Source: Pseudoalteromonas piratica
GTDB taxonomy: Bacteria > Pseudomonadota > Gammaproteobacteria > Enterobacterales > Alteromonadaceae
Direction: 5' to 3'
Assembly (NCBI RefSeq): GCF_000788395.1
Contig: NZ_CP009889.1
Location: 868,001 to 932,000 of the forward strand
Length of the DNA stretch: 64,000 bases
Below are positions 18,735 through 28,422 of this stretch, one piece after another (within the stretch, counting starts at the first letter, position 1; every line of letters starts with the position of its first letter). A program made the position numbers and the translations under genes. Under the pieces are notes generated by a model. That model was not told the origin of the DNA. It saw only the letters and a program-made list of their open reading frames with translations, and ran no database searches.

Positions 18735-20054
18735 ATGAAAAAATCTTTAATTGCAGCCTCAGTGTTTTTATCAACCTCTGCAGTTGCGAATATTGACGCC
18801 CCAAAAAATATCATTTACATGATTGGTGACGGAATGGGGCCAGCGTATACCACTGCATATCGTTATTACATGGATAACCCAAACACCAAAACTGTAGAAC
18901 CAACAATTTTTGATGAACTTTTTGTCGGTTTAGCTCGCACCAGCCCCGACGATGATACAGTAGTGACTGACAGCGCAGCTGGTGCTACTGCACTTTCGAC
19001 AGCAACAAAAAGTTATAATGGTGCGATTGCAGTTGACCCGCAAAAAGCACCACTTACAACCATGCTACAAATAGCAAAATCAAAAGGTTTTACAACGGCG
19101 CTTGTAGCAACGTCTCAAATCAACCATGCAACACCTGCGAGTTTTGCAGCACATAATGAATACCGTCGAAATTACAATGAAATTGCTGATGATTACATTG
19201 ATGTTAAAGTGAATGGGCAATTGGCTGTTGATTTACTGCTTGGAGGTGGCTATCAGTATTTCATTCGCGAAGATAGAAATTTAATTAATGAGTTTAAAGA
19301 GGCTGGCTATGTTTATCAGGATGATTTTGACAAATTAAAATCGATTGAGACATTACCTGCTATTGGGTTATTTAAAGAAACCGCATTTGCTTATGCAATT
19401 GACCAATACCCAAATCGACTTAGCGAAATGACAGAAAAGACACTTTCTTTACTGGATAAAAACAAAGATAAGGGCTTCTTTGTTATGCTTGAAGGCTCGC
19501 AAATTGACTGGTGTGGTCATGCAAATGATATTGCGTGTGCGATGGCAGAAATGAAAGATTTCGCTAATGCAATTGAAAAAGCCAAATTCTATGTAGACAA
19601 CAACCCTGAAACATTATTAGTGGTCACGGCAGATCATAGTACCGGCGGGCTTACACTTGGTGCCAACGGTCATTATTCTTGGCACACTGATGTAATTAAA
19701 GGTGTTAAAGCAAGTGTTTCAAAAATTGCTAAAGCTCTTATTAACACAAATAACGTGAGTGAAACTTGGCAGGCTAAAACGGCGATCTCTTTAAATAAAG
19801 CTGAAGTATCAACCTTGGTCGATAAGGTTGAAGATGCAAAACGTGATAAGTCTGAAGAAGAAACTAAAAAAGAAAACCTTGTAGCGCATATTAATCAATT
19901 GATAAACGATAAATCTAACACAGGGTGGACAACTTCTGGTCATACTGCGATTGATGTTCCAATACTTGCTTATGGTAGCGGTTCAGAAGCTTTTAAAGGT
20001 CACTTTGATAATACTGAAATAGCTAGTAAGTTAATCAACTATATTAAGAAATAA
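18735..20054 (+). CDS. alkaline phosphatase
   Basis: 439 residues with a signal peptide (MKKSLIAASVFLSTSAVANI). Metal and active-site motifs of the PhoA superfamily: IIYMIGDGMGPAYT, DDDTVVTDSAAGATALSTAT (nucleophile Ser in TDSAAG), EGSQIDWCGHAND, VVTADHSTGGLTLG, and TTSGHTAIDVPILAYG. Periplasmic release of phosphate from monoesters. No convincing PhoB box lies in the 80-base upstream gap. Ends on a terminator shared with tsaB. Confidence 0.92.
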   Translation: MKKSLIAASVFLSTSAVANIDAPKNIIYMIGDGMGPAYTTAYRYYMDNPNTKTVEPTIFDELFVGLARTSPDDDTVVTDSAAGATALSTATKSYNGAIAVDPQKAPLTTMLQIAKSKGFTTALVATSQINHATPASFAAHNEYRRNYNEIADDYIDVKVNGQLAVDLLLGGGYQYFIREDRNLINEFKEAGYVYQDDFDKLKSIETLPAIGLFKETAFAYAIDQYPNRLSEMTEKTLSLLDKNKDKGFFVMLEGSQIDWCGHANDIACAMAEMKDFANAIEKAKFYVDNNPETLLVVTADHSTGGLTLGANGHYSWHTDVIKGVKASVSKIAKALINTNNVSETWQAKTAISLNKAEVSTLVDKVEDAKRDKSEEETKKENLVAHINQLINDKSNTGWTTSGHTAIDVPILAYGSGSEAFKGHFDNTEIASKLINYIKK

Positions 20055-20081
20055 AAAAGGGGCATTATTTGCCCCTTTTTT
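20053..20081. terminator. bidirectional terminator between alkaline phosphatase and tsaB
   Basis: AAAAAAGGGGCA and TGCCCCTTTTTT form a strong stem around TTATT with A and T tracts on both sides. It overlaps both convergent stop codons. Confidence 0.88.
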
Positions 20082-20760
20082 ATTCTCTTCCCGGTAGTTT
20101 TTTCCAGGTTACAGTATCACGTACATACACAGGTTGTGCGTCTTGCGCTTGAACCGTATTGTTTTTAGTAAGCTCTTTTTCTGCTATTTTTGCCATATAT
20201 TTGGCATTAGGTAAGGTAATGTTATCCGCTATAGTATGCTTTTCATTTGTGAACTGCGTTTTATAGGTTTGACAACCTGTCCCAACTATAACCGCTTTCA
20301 CTTCTGGTAATGTCACCTCTTCAGGCTTGAGCACTCGTTCTTCGCTTGTAAACTCAGCTAAGTTATCTTCACCACGCTTGAATTCTGCGTAATAAATTTC
20401 GCCCATACGGGCATCAATGGTTGATATAACATACTCGGCATCACTGGTATCAAACGCTTGTTGCGCCATAATTTGTAAATTTGAAATGCCAATAACTGGT
20501 AAATTAGCCGAATAAGCTAAACCTTGGGTAACAGAAACCCCTACTCGAACACCAGTAAAGCTGCCAGGCCCACGACCAAAAGCAATTGCGTCAAGCGCAT
20601 TTAATGAAAGTGACGCTTTTTGTAACGCTGAGTCAATTAACGGTAACATTTTTTGACTATGTTGTTGAGGACACACTTCAAAATGTGCATTATCTAAATC
20701 ATTACTTAACGCGACCGATAGTGCTTCAGTAGCGGCATCTAATAAAAGTATTTTTGTCAT
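20080..20760 (-). CDS. tsaB: TsaB, tRNA threonylcarbamoyladenosine biosynthesis
   Basis: 226 residues; partner of TsaD/TsaE in making t6A37 on ANN-decoding tRNAs. ASKHA-type fold opening ILLLDAATEALSVALS, then ALDAIAFGRGPGSFTGVRVG and QGLAYSANLPVIGISNLQIM, then VISTIDARMGEIYYAEF. Lacks the metal-binding HxxxH of TsaD, as expected for TsaB. Starts 3 bases past the yoaA stop, so they form an operon, a common arrangement in gammaproteobacteria. Confidence 0.93.
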   Translation of the reverse strand: MTKILLLDAATEALSVALSNDLDNAHFEVCPQQHSQKMLPLIDSALQKASLSLNALDAIAFGRGPGSFTGVRVGVSVTQGLAYSANLPVIGISNLQIMAQQAFDTSDAEYVISTIDARMGEIYYAEFKRGEDNLAEFTSEERVLKPEEVTLPEVKAVIVGTGCQTYKTQFTNEKHTIADNITLPNAKYMAKIAEKELTKNNTVQAQDAQPVYVRDTVTWKKLPGRE

Positions 20761-20763
20761 AAG

Positions 20764-22677
20764 TTATTTAATTGCTTCTAAAAATTTTGATGCTTGTGCT
20801 AAATCTCGAGTGCGCATCATTTTAGGTAAACTGGCTAAAAATATTCTACCATATTCACGTGTAACAAGGCGATTATCACAAATAACTAACACACCTTTGT
20901 CTTTTTTATCGCGTATTAAACGACCAACACCTTGTTTTAATGCGATAACTGCGCTTGGTAATTGTAACGAATAGAAAGGGTCTTGCCCTTGTCCACTATG
21001 CGATTTCATTTTAGCTTGAAGTAATGGGTCATCCGGTGCTGCAAATGGCAATTTATCGATAATCACACAAGATAAAGCATCTCCCCGCACATCAACCCCC
21101 TCCCAGAAAGAAGCAGTACCAAGTAAAACAGAGTTACCATGCATAACAAACTTCTCAAGTAATATGCGTTTTGAAGCCTGCCCCTGGACGAGAAGTGGGT
21201 ATTCAACACTGTGTGATAAGCCGTCTGCAACCAGGTTTAACATACGGTAACTGGTGAATAAGATAAAGCAGCGCCCTTTCGCTGCTTTGATCATTTGCTT
21301 AGCAATACTGACGATTGAGAATCCCATTTCTGATTTGCTAGGCTCTGGAAGATAACGAGGTATGCACAACATAGCTTGATTTTCATAATCAAAGGGGCTG
21401 TCATAAACTTCCATAATATCTGTGTTGAGACCCAGATCCTTAGCAAAATGAGTCAAGTCACCATTTACAGCTAATGTTGCAGAAGTAAAAATCCAACTGG
21501 AAGTCGCATTATCAACCAATGCTCTAAAACGTTCCGACACATTCAAAGGCGTGATACTAAAAGTTAAATGACGTTTGGTGGTTTCAAACCAAAAACTGAA
21601 GCCGGGTTTTTGCGCTTCATACATGGTTTCTAATTGCCCTTTCAAGCTTGCAGTGCGTTCGAAAAGTTTTTCTATTTTTTCACTGCGTTCTAAACACAAT
21701 TTGAGCACTTGATAAAGGAAGCTGATATCATTTATTACACGCTCAATAGCTCGATAAACGTTTGCTTGTTTAATCATTTGTTGCCAATCGCCACGTTGAC
21801 TCTCGTTTGGAAATTGTAAACGCAGATCCCATACCGCGGTTTCCAATTTATCAAGTGTTTTTCCGAGTTGAATCATGTCGAATAACTCTGAACGGTAGAC
21901 AAGACGAATATCCCTCACAAGCTCAATGACCATTCGCGTGCTTACTCGGCTTGCAAAATATTCAGAGGCGATATTAGGTAATTGATGGGCCTCATCAAAA
22001 ATATAACAATTTACATTGGGAATAATCTCACCAAAGCCTGACTCTTTCACCACAGCGTCTGCTAGGAATAGATGATGATTTACCACCACTAAATCAGATT
22101 CAATGGCATTTATACGCGCTTTTCTGACAAAACAATCCTGGAAGGCAGGACAGTCCTTGCCTAGGCAATTGTCTGATGTTGACGTAACGTAAGGAAGCAC
22201 TTTTGCGTCTTCTTCTATACCACTGCAATCAGCCATATCCCCTGAACGGGTTTCACCAGAAAATTTAGCGACCATCGCCAATTGATGCATGACATCCGGA
22301 TCATCAACGGGTACATGAGTAACATGTTGGTTTAATCGCTCAATACATAAATAATTAGACCGCCCTTTTAATAAGGCTATCTTCTTACCTTTGCCAAGTA
22401 TTTTTTTGAGAGCCGGCAAATCTCTGTGAAAAAGTTGTTCTTGCAAAGCTTTTGAACCGGTCGATACCATTACTTTTTTGTCTGAAAGTAAGGCCGGTAC
22501 TAAATAAGCAAAGGTTTTACCTGTGCCAGTTCCAGCTTCAACAATTGCTTGTTTATCCTGTTTAATGGCGTTTGCAACGGATTTTGCCATATCAATTTGA
22601 GGTTTTCGTGGTGAATAACCATTGATTGCCAACGCAAAAGGACCAGATTGACCAAACAAGGAATCGATATTGTTCAT
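20764..22677 (-). CDS. yoaA: YoaA/DinG-family ATP-dependent DNA helicase
   Basis: 637 residues from ATG 22677 (a TTG two codons earlier is possible). XPD-like superfamily 2 helicase: Walker A IVEAGTGTGKTFAYLVP, iron-sulfur cysteines in SNYLC and in CLGKDCPAFQDC, DEAH box YIFDEAHQLPN, motif III TSATLAVN, and C-terminal GVGRLIRDKKDKGVLVICD. In E. coli YoaA works with HolC at damaged forks (established). No LexA box is seen just upstream. Co-transcribed with tsaB. Confidence 0.9.
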   Translation of the reverse strand: MNNIDSLFGQSGPFALAINGYSPRKPQIDMAKSVANAIKQDKQAIVEAGTGTGKTFAYLVPALLSDKKVMVSTGSKALQEQLFHRDLPALKKILGKGKKIALLKGRSNYLCIERLNQHVTHVPVDDPDVMHQLAMVAKFSGETRSGDMADCSGIEEDAKVLPYVTSTSDNCLGKDCPAFQDCFVRKARINAIESDLVVVNHHLFLADAVVKESGFGEIIPNVNCYIFDEAHQLPNIASEYFASRVSTRMVIELVRDIRLVYRSELFDMIQLGKTLDKLETAVWDLRLQFPNESQRGDWQQMIKQANVYRAIERVINDISFLYQVLKLCLERSEKIEKLFERTASLKGQLETMYEAQKPGFSFWFETTKRHLTFSITPLNVSERFRALVDNATSSWIFTSATLAVNGDLTHFAKDLGLNTDIMEVYDSPFDYENQAMLCIPRYLPEPSKSEMGFSIVSIAKQMIKAAKGRCFILFTSYRMLNLVADGLSHSVEYPLLVQGQASKRILLEKFVMHGNSVLLGTASFWEGVDVRGDALSCVIIDKLPFAAPDDPLLQAKMKSHSGQGQDPFYSLQLPSAVIALKQGVGRLIRDKKDKGVLVICDNRLVTREYGRIFLASLPKMMRTRDLAQASKFLEAIK

Positions 22678-22758
22678 TAACAAGCTACAGAATTTGTGAT
22701 GGCTGGCAGTTTATCGAGATTAGATAAGTACAACAAGTGTGAATTAACACAATGTAAA

Positions 22759-22783
22759 TGAAGCATAATGTGATTATGCTTCA
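22759..22783 (-). terminator. hairpin downstream of the 24-residue miniprotein gene
   Basis: TGAAGCATAAT, three bases, ATTATGCTTCA: a perfect 11-bp stem 28 bases past the miniprotein stop on the minus strand, with only moderate T content after it. It supports a separate short transcript. Confidence 0.5.
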
Positions 22784-22810
22784 ATAAATTTATTTAAGAC
22801 TTATATTAAA

Positions 22811-22885
22811 TTAGTGTGTGTCTGAAACTAGGGTGTAAGCAAAAATAAGTGTCGCGATAATGACTGAAATATAATACCAAAACAT
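22811..22885 (-). CDS. 24-residue single-pass membrane miniprotein
   Basis: Short open frame read directly from sequence: ATG at 22885 preceded by GGAG with 6-base spacing, TAA at 22811. The product MFWYYISVIIATLIFAYTLV plus SDTH is one hydrophobic helix with an aromatic start and a short polar tail, the layout of regulatory or accessory miniproteins of membrane enzymes (for example CydX-like or YnhF-like), though not clearly a member of either. A hairpin follows. It fills the otherwise empty gap between yoaA and atl. Confidence 0.6.
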   Translation of the reverse strand: MFWYYISVIIATLIFAYTLVSDTH

Positions 22886-22947
22886 GGGGGACTCCACTTG
22901 TTAAAGATGTTTTGATTTTATTTAATATTGCATGAATAGTGGCTTAA

Positions 22948-23262
22948 CTAATCAATTTGCCACTGAAAGCGTTTTAAATTGACCTTTTCATTTTTAAATT
23001 CAACACCCTCTTCTTGTAGCCGTAATTTTTGTTCAAGGTATTTGTCACTCTTTTGCGGAAAGCTAATTTTACCTTGTGAATTAATTACTCTAAACCAGGG
23101 AATCTGACTGTTATTAGGCAAATTTTTTAATGTAGTACCAACAAATCGTGCATATCCTCTTAAACTCGCCATCTCTGCAACATTGCCATAAGTAGTGACC
23201 TTACCATAGGGAATAGAAGCGATAATCAAAAAGATTGCTTCACGTTTTTCTTCATTTGTCAT
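22948..23262 (-). CDS. atl: alkyltransferase-like DNA-binding protein
   Basis: 104 residues matching the DNA-binding domain of O6-alkylguanine-DNA alkyltransferase (IPYGKVTTYGNVAEMASLRG, YARFVGTTLKNLP) but with PWFRVIN where the enzyme has PCHRVI: the alkyl-acceptor Cys is Trp, as in ATL proteins. ATLs flag O6-alkylguanine for nucleotide excision repair rather than repairing it (established). The start overlaps the 3' end of the LysR gene by 11 bases, so translation is coupled to it. Confidence 0.9.
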   Translation of the reverse strand: MTNEEKREAIFLIIASIPYGKVTTYGNVAEMASLRGYARFVGTTLKNLPNNSQIPWFRVINSQGKISFPQKSDKYLEQKLRLQEEGVEFKNEKVNLKRFQWQID

Positions 23263-24145
23263 GATATAACCCTTTTAGACCTTGCCAGATTGCGGTTGCT
23301 ACAGGTCCATAAAAACTACTATTACTGCGAAATGCCCTAAGCTCCGAACGAAATTGGTCTTCACCATCAATTAGGTCTATTTGTACTAATTCACCTGATG
23401 CAAGTTCATCACTACAAAAATGTTTTGCCGCTAACCCCCACCCTACGCCTTGTAATAACATTGAACGTAACGTTGCCAATTCTTCAACCATGACCACTTG
23501 CGAACCTTTTGCGAACGATAATTTATCATCATCAAAAGGTAACTCACTGGGTTTTAAAGTTAAACTGGGTATTTGGTCTAATTCACTGCTTAACAGAGCT
23601 GATTTTTTATTGGGCAAAATTTTTGGTGAAGCAACTAAAATGACTTCTATCGGCTTTAGTTCAATACTTTGAAAATCCCCTGATGCATGGAATATATCAA
23701 ACCAAGGGCCGATACCTATATCCACTTCTCCCTTTGCAAGTTTTTCGATGGCCTTAAAGCGTGATCCACCAAGAATTTCAAATTGAGTTGATGGGAATTG
23801 TTGAATGATTTTACCAAGCAATTGATTTATTCGCGCATCGCCACCAAGTTGTTCATAAGCAATGCAAATTTTGGGTTCATAGCCTAGTGCTAATGTTGAA
23901 CTTATTTTACTGAGCTCATCACAACTGGTTAGTACTCGTTTTGCTTGCTTATAAAATCGTTCACCTGCTTGTGTTAATTTTAATCGATACCCAGTGCGGT
24001 CAATTAATGTAAAGCCAACCTCTTCTTCTAATTTTTGCATTGCCATAGTGAGTGCAGGTTGCGTTTTATGACATTTCTCAGCAGCCTGTTTTAAACTCGT
24101 AGAGGTAACAATCGCATCCAAAATAGTTAACTGGGTTATCTTCAT
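23252..24145 (-). CDS. LysR-family transcriptional regulator
   Basis: 297 residues. N-terminal winged helix-turn-helix (LTILDAIVTSTSLKQAAEKC, HKTQPALTMAMQKLEEEVGF), then a periplasmic-binding-protein-like effector domain (about residues 90-297). Transcribed away from the RND adaptor gene with a 100-base intergenic region rich in A and T, so it is the likely regulator of that pump. It also shares a transcript with atl, an unusual pairing. Confidence 0.9.
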   Translation of the reverse strand: MKITQLTILDAIVTSTSLKQAAEKCHKTQPALTMAMQKLEEEVGFTLIDRTGYRLKLTQAGERFYKQAKRVLTSCDELSKISSTLALGYEPKICIAYEQLGGDARINQLLGKIIQQFPSTQFEILGGSRFKAIEKLAKGEVDIGIGPWFDIFHASGDFQSIELKPIEVILVASPKILPNKKSALLSSELDQIPSLTLKPSELPFDDDKLSFAKGSQVVMVEELATLRSMLLQGVGWGLAAKHFCSDELASGELVQIDLIDGEDQFRSELRAFRSNSSFYGPVATAIWQGLKGLYHDK

Positions 24146-24245
24146 AAATTATACTTATAAAGTTGGAAATATTTAATAAATATTATTTTATAAGACAATT
24201 GGTTATTGTGGCTACTGTTAACTTACGATTACTTATGGATAAATA

Positions 24246-25304
24246 ATGCGATCATTTTTGTTACTGTTACCCGCCCTATTGCTTACTGCATGCAAAGAAC
24301 CACAAATAACACAGGTTGATTCTGAGCTTTCTAGGCCAGTTAAATTATTCTCTGTATCTGATGCTGAAAGCTCTAATATTCGACGTTTTCCAGCAAAAGT
24401 AGAAGCTAATCAAGGTTCGTATTTATCTTTCCGTGTCAATGGCGAATTAATGGCACTGCCAACGTTAGCAGGTCAGTCTGTAAAGAAAGGCCAGATATTA
24501 GCAAAACTTGACCCGGAAGATTTTAAATTGCAACTGAGCGATCGTGAAGCACGCTTCAAACTTGCAAAGAATCAATTAGAAAGAACAGAAACGCTTAAAA
24601 CCAAAGGTATTGCATCTCAATCTGAGTTAGACCAAGCAAGTGCCAATATGCAAGTTGCTTTATCGGCATTAGAAAAAGCACAAACAGATTTGGAATATAC
24701 GGTTCTTAGAGCACCTTTTTCTGGCACTGTGAGTAAGGTGTTTATCAAAAATTATGAAAGTGTCGTTGCGAAACAAAACATAATGCGTATAGAAACACGC
24801 GATTTAATGGATGTAAGTATACAAATTCCAGAAAAGTTAGTGGCTCGCGTAGACAAAAATACTCACTATAAACCCAGTGTTGTATTTGATAGTTATCCAA
24901 ATAAATCATATCAATTAACACTCAAAGAATGGGATACACAAGCAGATCCACTCACTTTGAGTTATCGCGTGGTTTTTACCCTTCCACTTCCAACAGACTT
25001 TAACTTGTTAGCTGGGATGACAGGAAATGTGTTAATTGATTTGAACAAAGTTTATCAGCGCAATGAACGCATCTTTACAATACCCACAACAGCAATTTTC
25101 AGTGATTCAAGTAAGCATTCTTTTGTTTGGCGCTATAAAGATGGTGCCCTTGAAAAAGTAAAAGTAACACTGGGAGAAATTCACAAAAGCGGAATTGAAA
25201 TTAACGAGGGGCTCAATCCTGGCGATCAAATTGTCAGTGCAGGTGTTCACAATTTAACAGCGACCAGTCGTGTTCGTCCATGGACTAAAGAACGAGGCCT
25301 GTAA
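24246..25304 (+). CDS. RND efflux periplasmic adaptor (membrane fusion) lipoprotein
   Basis: 352 residues. Lipoprotein signal LLPALLLTACKEP (Cys about residue 16), barrel-sandwich/lipoyl half motif GELMALPTLAGQSVKKGQIL, an alpha-helical hairpin (residues about 95-145), second lipoyl half TVLRAPFSGTVSKVFIKNYE, then the beta-barrel domain. Bridges the inner membrane pump to an outer membrane channel. The stop codon directly abuts the pump ATG. No TolC-like gene is present here, so a distant one would be shared. Confidence 0.9.
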   Translation: MRSFLLLLPALLLTACKEPQITQVDSELSRPVKLFSVSDAESSNIRRFPAKVEANQGSYLSFRVNGELMALPTLAGQSVKKGQILAKLDPEDFKLQLSDREARFKLAKNQLERTETLKTKGIASQSELDQASANMQVALSALEKAQTDLEYTVLRAPFSGTVSKVFIKNYESVVAKQNIMRIETRDLMDVSIQIPEKLVARVDKNTHYKPSVVFDSYPNKSYQLTLKEWDTQADPLTLSYRVVFTLPLPTDFNLLAGMTGNVLIDLNKVYQRNERIFTIPTTAIFSDSSKHSFVWRYKDGALEKVKVTLGEIHKSGIEINEGLNPGDQIVSAGVHNLTATSRVRPWTKERGL

Positions 25305-28300
25305 ATGAACATTGCACAATTATCAATTGAAAAACGAACCATCAGTTGGTTATTTACACTTATTTTGTTATTTGGTGGTTTTTTTGCCTATCAAAATTTA
25401 GGGCGTCTTGAAGATCCTGAATTCACGCTTAAAAAAGCGATGATTGTTACCAGTTATCCTGGTGCATCGCCTGAACAAGTGGAACAAGAAGTAACTTATC
25501 CAATTGAAAATGTGATTCAACAGTTGCCGTATGTTGATTATGTAACATCTATCTCATCCCCTGGCTTATCTCAAATTTCGGTTGAAATGAAAAGCACTTA
25601 CCGTAAAGAAGCATTGAGACAAATTTGGGATGAGTTACGACGCAAAATCAATGATTTGTCACCTACATTACCCGCTGGCGTTTACCCATCAAAAGTGATG
25701 GATGACTTTGGTGATGTCTATGGTGTGCTTTATGCTATCAGCGGCGATGACTACAGTTACGAAGAATTAGAAAACTATGTCGATTATTTAAGACGTGAAT
25801 TGGTGTTAGTTGAAGGCGTTGGTAAGGTCACTGTAGCTGGTGAACAAAAACCACAAGTGATTGTTGAAATCTCAAGCCATAAACTCGCACAGTTAGGCAT
25901 GTCAGCCAATGTAATTTATCAATTATTACAAAATCAAAATACCGTATCCAATGCAGGTAAAGTTACCCTTGAGGGTGAGTCAATTCGACTCCACCCGACT
26001 GGTGAATTTAAAGATGTCAGTGAGTTAGAAGATTTATTGATTTCAAAGCCCGGCGCCAAGGAAATTATTTACTTGGGTGATGTGGCAACAGTCAAACGCG
26101 AGTATCCGGAGATCCCAAATAACCCGACACATTATGCAGGGAAACGAACTTTATTATTGGGTGTATCGTTTGCTTCAGGTGTTAATGTCGTTGATATTGG
26201 GGATAAACTTAAACAACATTTGGTTTCACTTGAATATCAAAGACCATATGGCATAGAGATTAATACACTTTATAACCAACCAAAAGAAGTTGAAAAGTCA
26301 GTAGATGATTTTATCACATCGCTTATTCAAGCTGTGTCAATTGTAATTGGTGTATTACTTCTTTTTATGGGATTTCGCAGTGGTCTACTGATAGGCGCAG
26401 TCTTATTAATTACCGTTTTTGGTACCTTTATTTTTATGCTTATGCAGCAGATCGATTTGCAAAGGATCTCGTTAGGTGCCTTGATAATTGCCTTAGGTAT
26501 GCTAGTTGACAATGCGATTGTAATCACTGAGGGAATTTTAGTCGGACTAAAAAAAGGTTATAGCAAAGTAAAAGCGGCAACTGTGATTATTGAGCAAACA
26601 AAATGGCCTTTACTTGGTGCGACCATCATTGCAATTACCGCATTTGCCCCTATAGGACTGAGCTCAGATGCAACAGGTGAATTTGCTGGAAGCCTATTTT
26701 ATGTATTACTTATTTCGCTTTTGTTAAGTTGGATTACTGCTATTACCGTAACGCCATTTTTAGCGAGCCTATTGTTCAAGCAAAGTAAAAACGATACGAA
26801 TACGAATAATGACGTAAACGCGGACGAACTTTATAAAGGTCGATTCTTTGTATTATACAGTAAGCTGCTAAAAACCGTTTTAGTATGGCCAAAGGTCACC
26901 TTAAGCATTATGTTCATGTCTTTATTAGGTGCGTTAGTACTATTTGGAAATGTTAAACAATCATTTTTTCCCCCTTCTAATACTCCCATATTCTACTTAG
27001 ATTACTGGCGTTACCAAGGCTCTGATATTCGTGCAACCGAACAAGATATTACTAAGCTTGAGCAGTACTTGCTTTCTAAACCTGAAGTAGTTGCAGTTAC
27101 AAGCACGATAGGACAAGGCGCGCCGCGTTTTATGTTGACATATGCACCGGAAAAAATTCACCCAGCATATGGCCAGTTAATTATACGAACCACAAATTTG
27201 GAATCGCTTAATTCGTTACTTTCGGAAATTAGAACCTATGCATCTGAAAATTTAACCAATGCGTTTATTAAACTAAAACGTATGGAAATTGGTCCTTCTA
27301 CAGATGCAAAAATAGAAGCGCGATTTCAAGGTTCTGACCCAGAAACATTACGATTGCTAGCCAATCAGGCTATTGCAATTTTAAAACAAGACGGCGCAGC
27401 TCATAATATTAGGCATGACTGGCGTGAATTGACCAAGGTCATTCGACCACAATTTAATGAGCAAAAAGCAAGACGATTAGGTATTAGTAAATCTGATCTT
27501 GATAACTTATTACTTACCACTTTAAGTGGACGAAAGGTGGGCCTATACCGAGAAGGCACACGAATGTTGCCTATTATTGCACGCTCACCTGCATCTGAAC
27601 GTCTGAACGTTGATTCACTGTATGACTTGCAAATTTTTAGTCCTACACTCGGCGTGTATCTACCGATTGAACAGATTGTTGATGGTTTTAATACGGAATG
27701 GGAAAATAATCTCATATTACGCCGAGATCGAAAACGAACAATTACCGTAATGGCAGATCCAGATATCCTTGGTGAAGAAACTGCGGCTAATTTACTAAAA
27801 CGCGTAAAACCACTTATTGATGAAATCCCCCTGCCCCAAGGCTATCAATTAGAATGGGGTGGTGAATTTGAATCTGCATCAAAAGCGCAAAAAGCTATTT
27901 TTGGCTCATTACCTATGGGTTATCTTGTGATGTTTATTATTACCGTGTTGTTATTTAATTCAATAAAAAAATCATTGATCATATGGGCAACAGTGCCGCT
28001 TGCCATTATTGGAGTAACCTGTGGTTTATATATAATGAATAGCCCATTTAGCTTTATGGCATTACTCGGCCTATTAAGTTTATCAGGTATGTTAATTAAA
28101 AATGGCATCGTTCTTATGGATCAAATTGAATTAGAACTATCGCAAAATAAAGACGCGTATGATGCTGTTTTTCATTCTGCACTGAGTCGATTAAGGCCTG
28201 TTTCCATGGCTGCTATCACAACAATTTTAGGCATGATCCCCCTACTATTTGATGTGTTTTTTGAATCCATGGCTGTTACTATCATGTTTGGACTAGGATT

Positions 28301-28370
28301 TGCCACAGTGCTCACATTGTTAGTCATTCCTGCTTTATACAGCATCGTTTTTAAAGTGAAGTCTGCTTAA
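25305..28370 (+). CDS. RND-family proton-driven efflux permease
   Basis: 1021 residues with the AcrB-type layout: TM1 near residues 13-32, first periplasmic loop (LEDPEFTLKKAMIVTSYPGA), TM2-6 from about 345 with the proton-relay Asp in LGMLVDNAIVITEGI, second large loop, and C-terminal TMs (LLGLLSLSGMLIKNGIVLMD). It resembles the HAE/MexK-like group taking organic solutes rather than metal pumps (inference, no Met-rich sites seen). Probably controlled by the divergent LysR protein. Confidence 0.93.
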   Translation: MNIAQLSIEKRTISWLFTLILLFGGFFAYQNLGRLEDPEFTLKKAMIVTSYPGASPEQVEQEVTYPIENVIQQLPYVDYVTSISSPGLSQISVEMKSTYRKEALRQIWDELRRKINDLSPTLPAGVYPSKVMDDFGDVYGVLYAISGDDYSYEELENYVDYLRRELVLVEGVGKVTVAGEQKPQVIVEISSHKLAQLGMSANVIYQLLQNQNTVSNAGKVTLEGESIRLHPTGEFKDVSELEDLLISKPGAKEIIYLGDVATVKREYPEIPNNPTHYAGKRTLLLGVSFASGVNVVDIGDKLKQHLVSLEYQRPYGIEINTLYNQPKEVEKSVDDFITSLIQAVSIVIGVLLLFMGFRSGLLIGAVLLITVFGTFIFMLMQQIDLQRISLGALIIALGMLVDNAIVITEGILVGLKKGYSKVKAATVIIEQTKWPLLGATIIAITAFAPIGLSSDATGEFAGSLFYVLLISLLLSWITAITVTPFLASLLFKQSKNDTNTNNDVNADELYKGRFFVLYSKLLKTVLVWPKVTLSIMFMSLLGALVLFGNVKQSFFPPSNTPIFYLDYWRYQGSDIRATEQDITKLEQYLLSKPEVVAVTSTIGQGAPRFMLTYAPEKIHPAYGQLIIRTTNLESLNSLLSEIRTYASENLTNAFIKLKRMEIGPSTDAKIEARFQGSDPETLRLLANQAIAILKQDGAAHNIRHDWRELTKVIRPQFNEQKARRLGISKSDLDNLLLTTLSGRKVGLYREGTRMLPIIARSPASERLNVDSLYDLQIFSPTLGVYLPIEQIVDGFNTEWENNLILRRDRKRTITVMADPDILGEETAANLLKRVKPLIDEIPLPQGYQLEWGGEFESASKAQKAIFGSLPMGYLVMFIITVLLFNSIKKSLIIWATVPLAIIGVTCGLYIMNSPFSFMALLGLLSLSGMLIKNGIVLMDQIELELSQNKDAYDAVFHSALSRLRPVSMAAITTILGMIPLLFDVFFESMAVTIMFGLGFATVLTLLVIPALYSIVFKVKSA

Positions 28371-28381
28371 ACGCGACTTAT

Positions 28382-28422
28382 TAGGTATACTGTTACAACC
28401 AACTCTTTGTTCAGTATACCTA
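28382..28422 (+). other. 11-bp inverted repeat ending on the nudB start codon
   Basis: TAGGTATACTG at 28382-28392 and its exact complement CAGTATACCTA at 28412-28422, 19 bases apart. The right arm ends on the A of the nudB ATG and occupies the place where a Shine-Dalgarno would be. Could be an operator or an mRNA hairpin limiting translation. Confidence 0.5.

Noticed and set aside
22678..22760. LexA box upstream of yoaA
   Set aside because: Looked for CTGT-N8-ACAG; the nearest sequence (CTGCCAGCCATCACA) does not fit.
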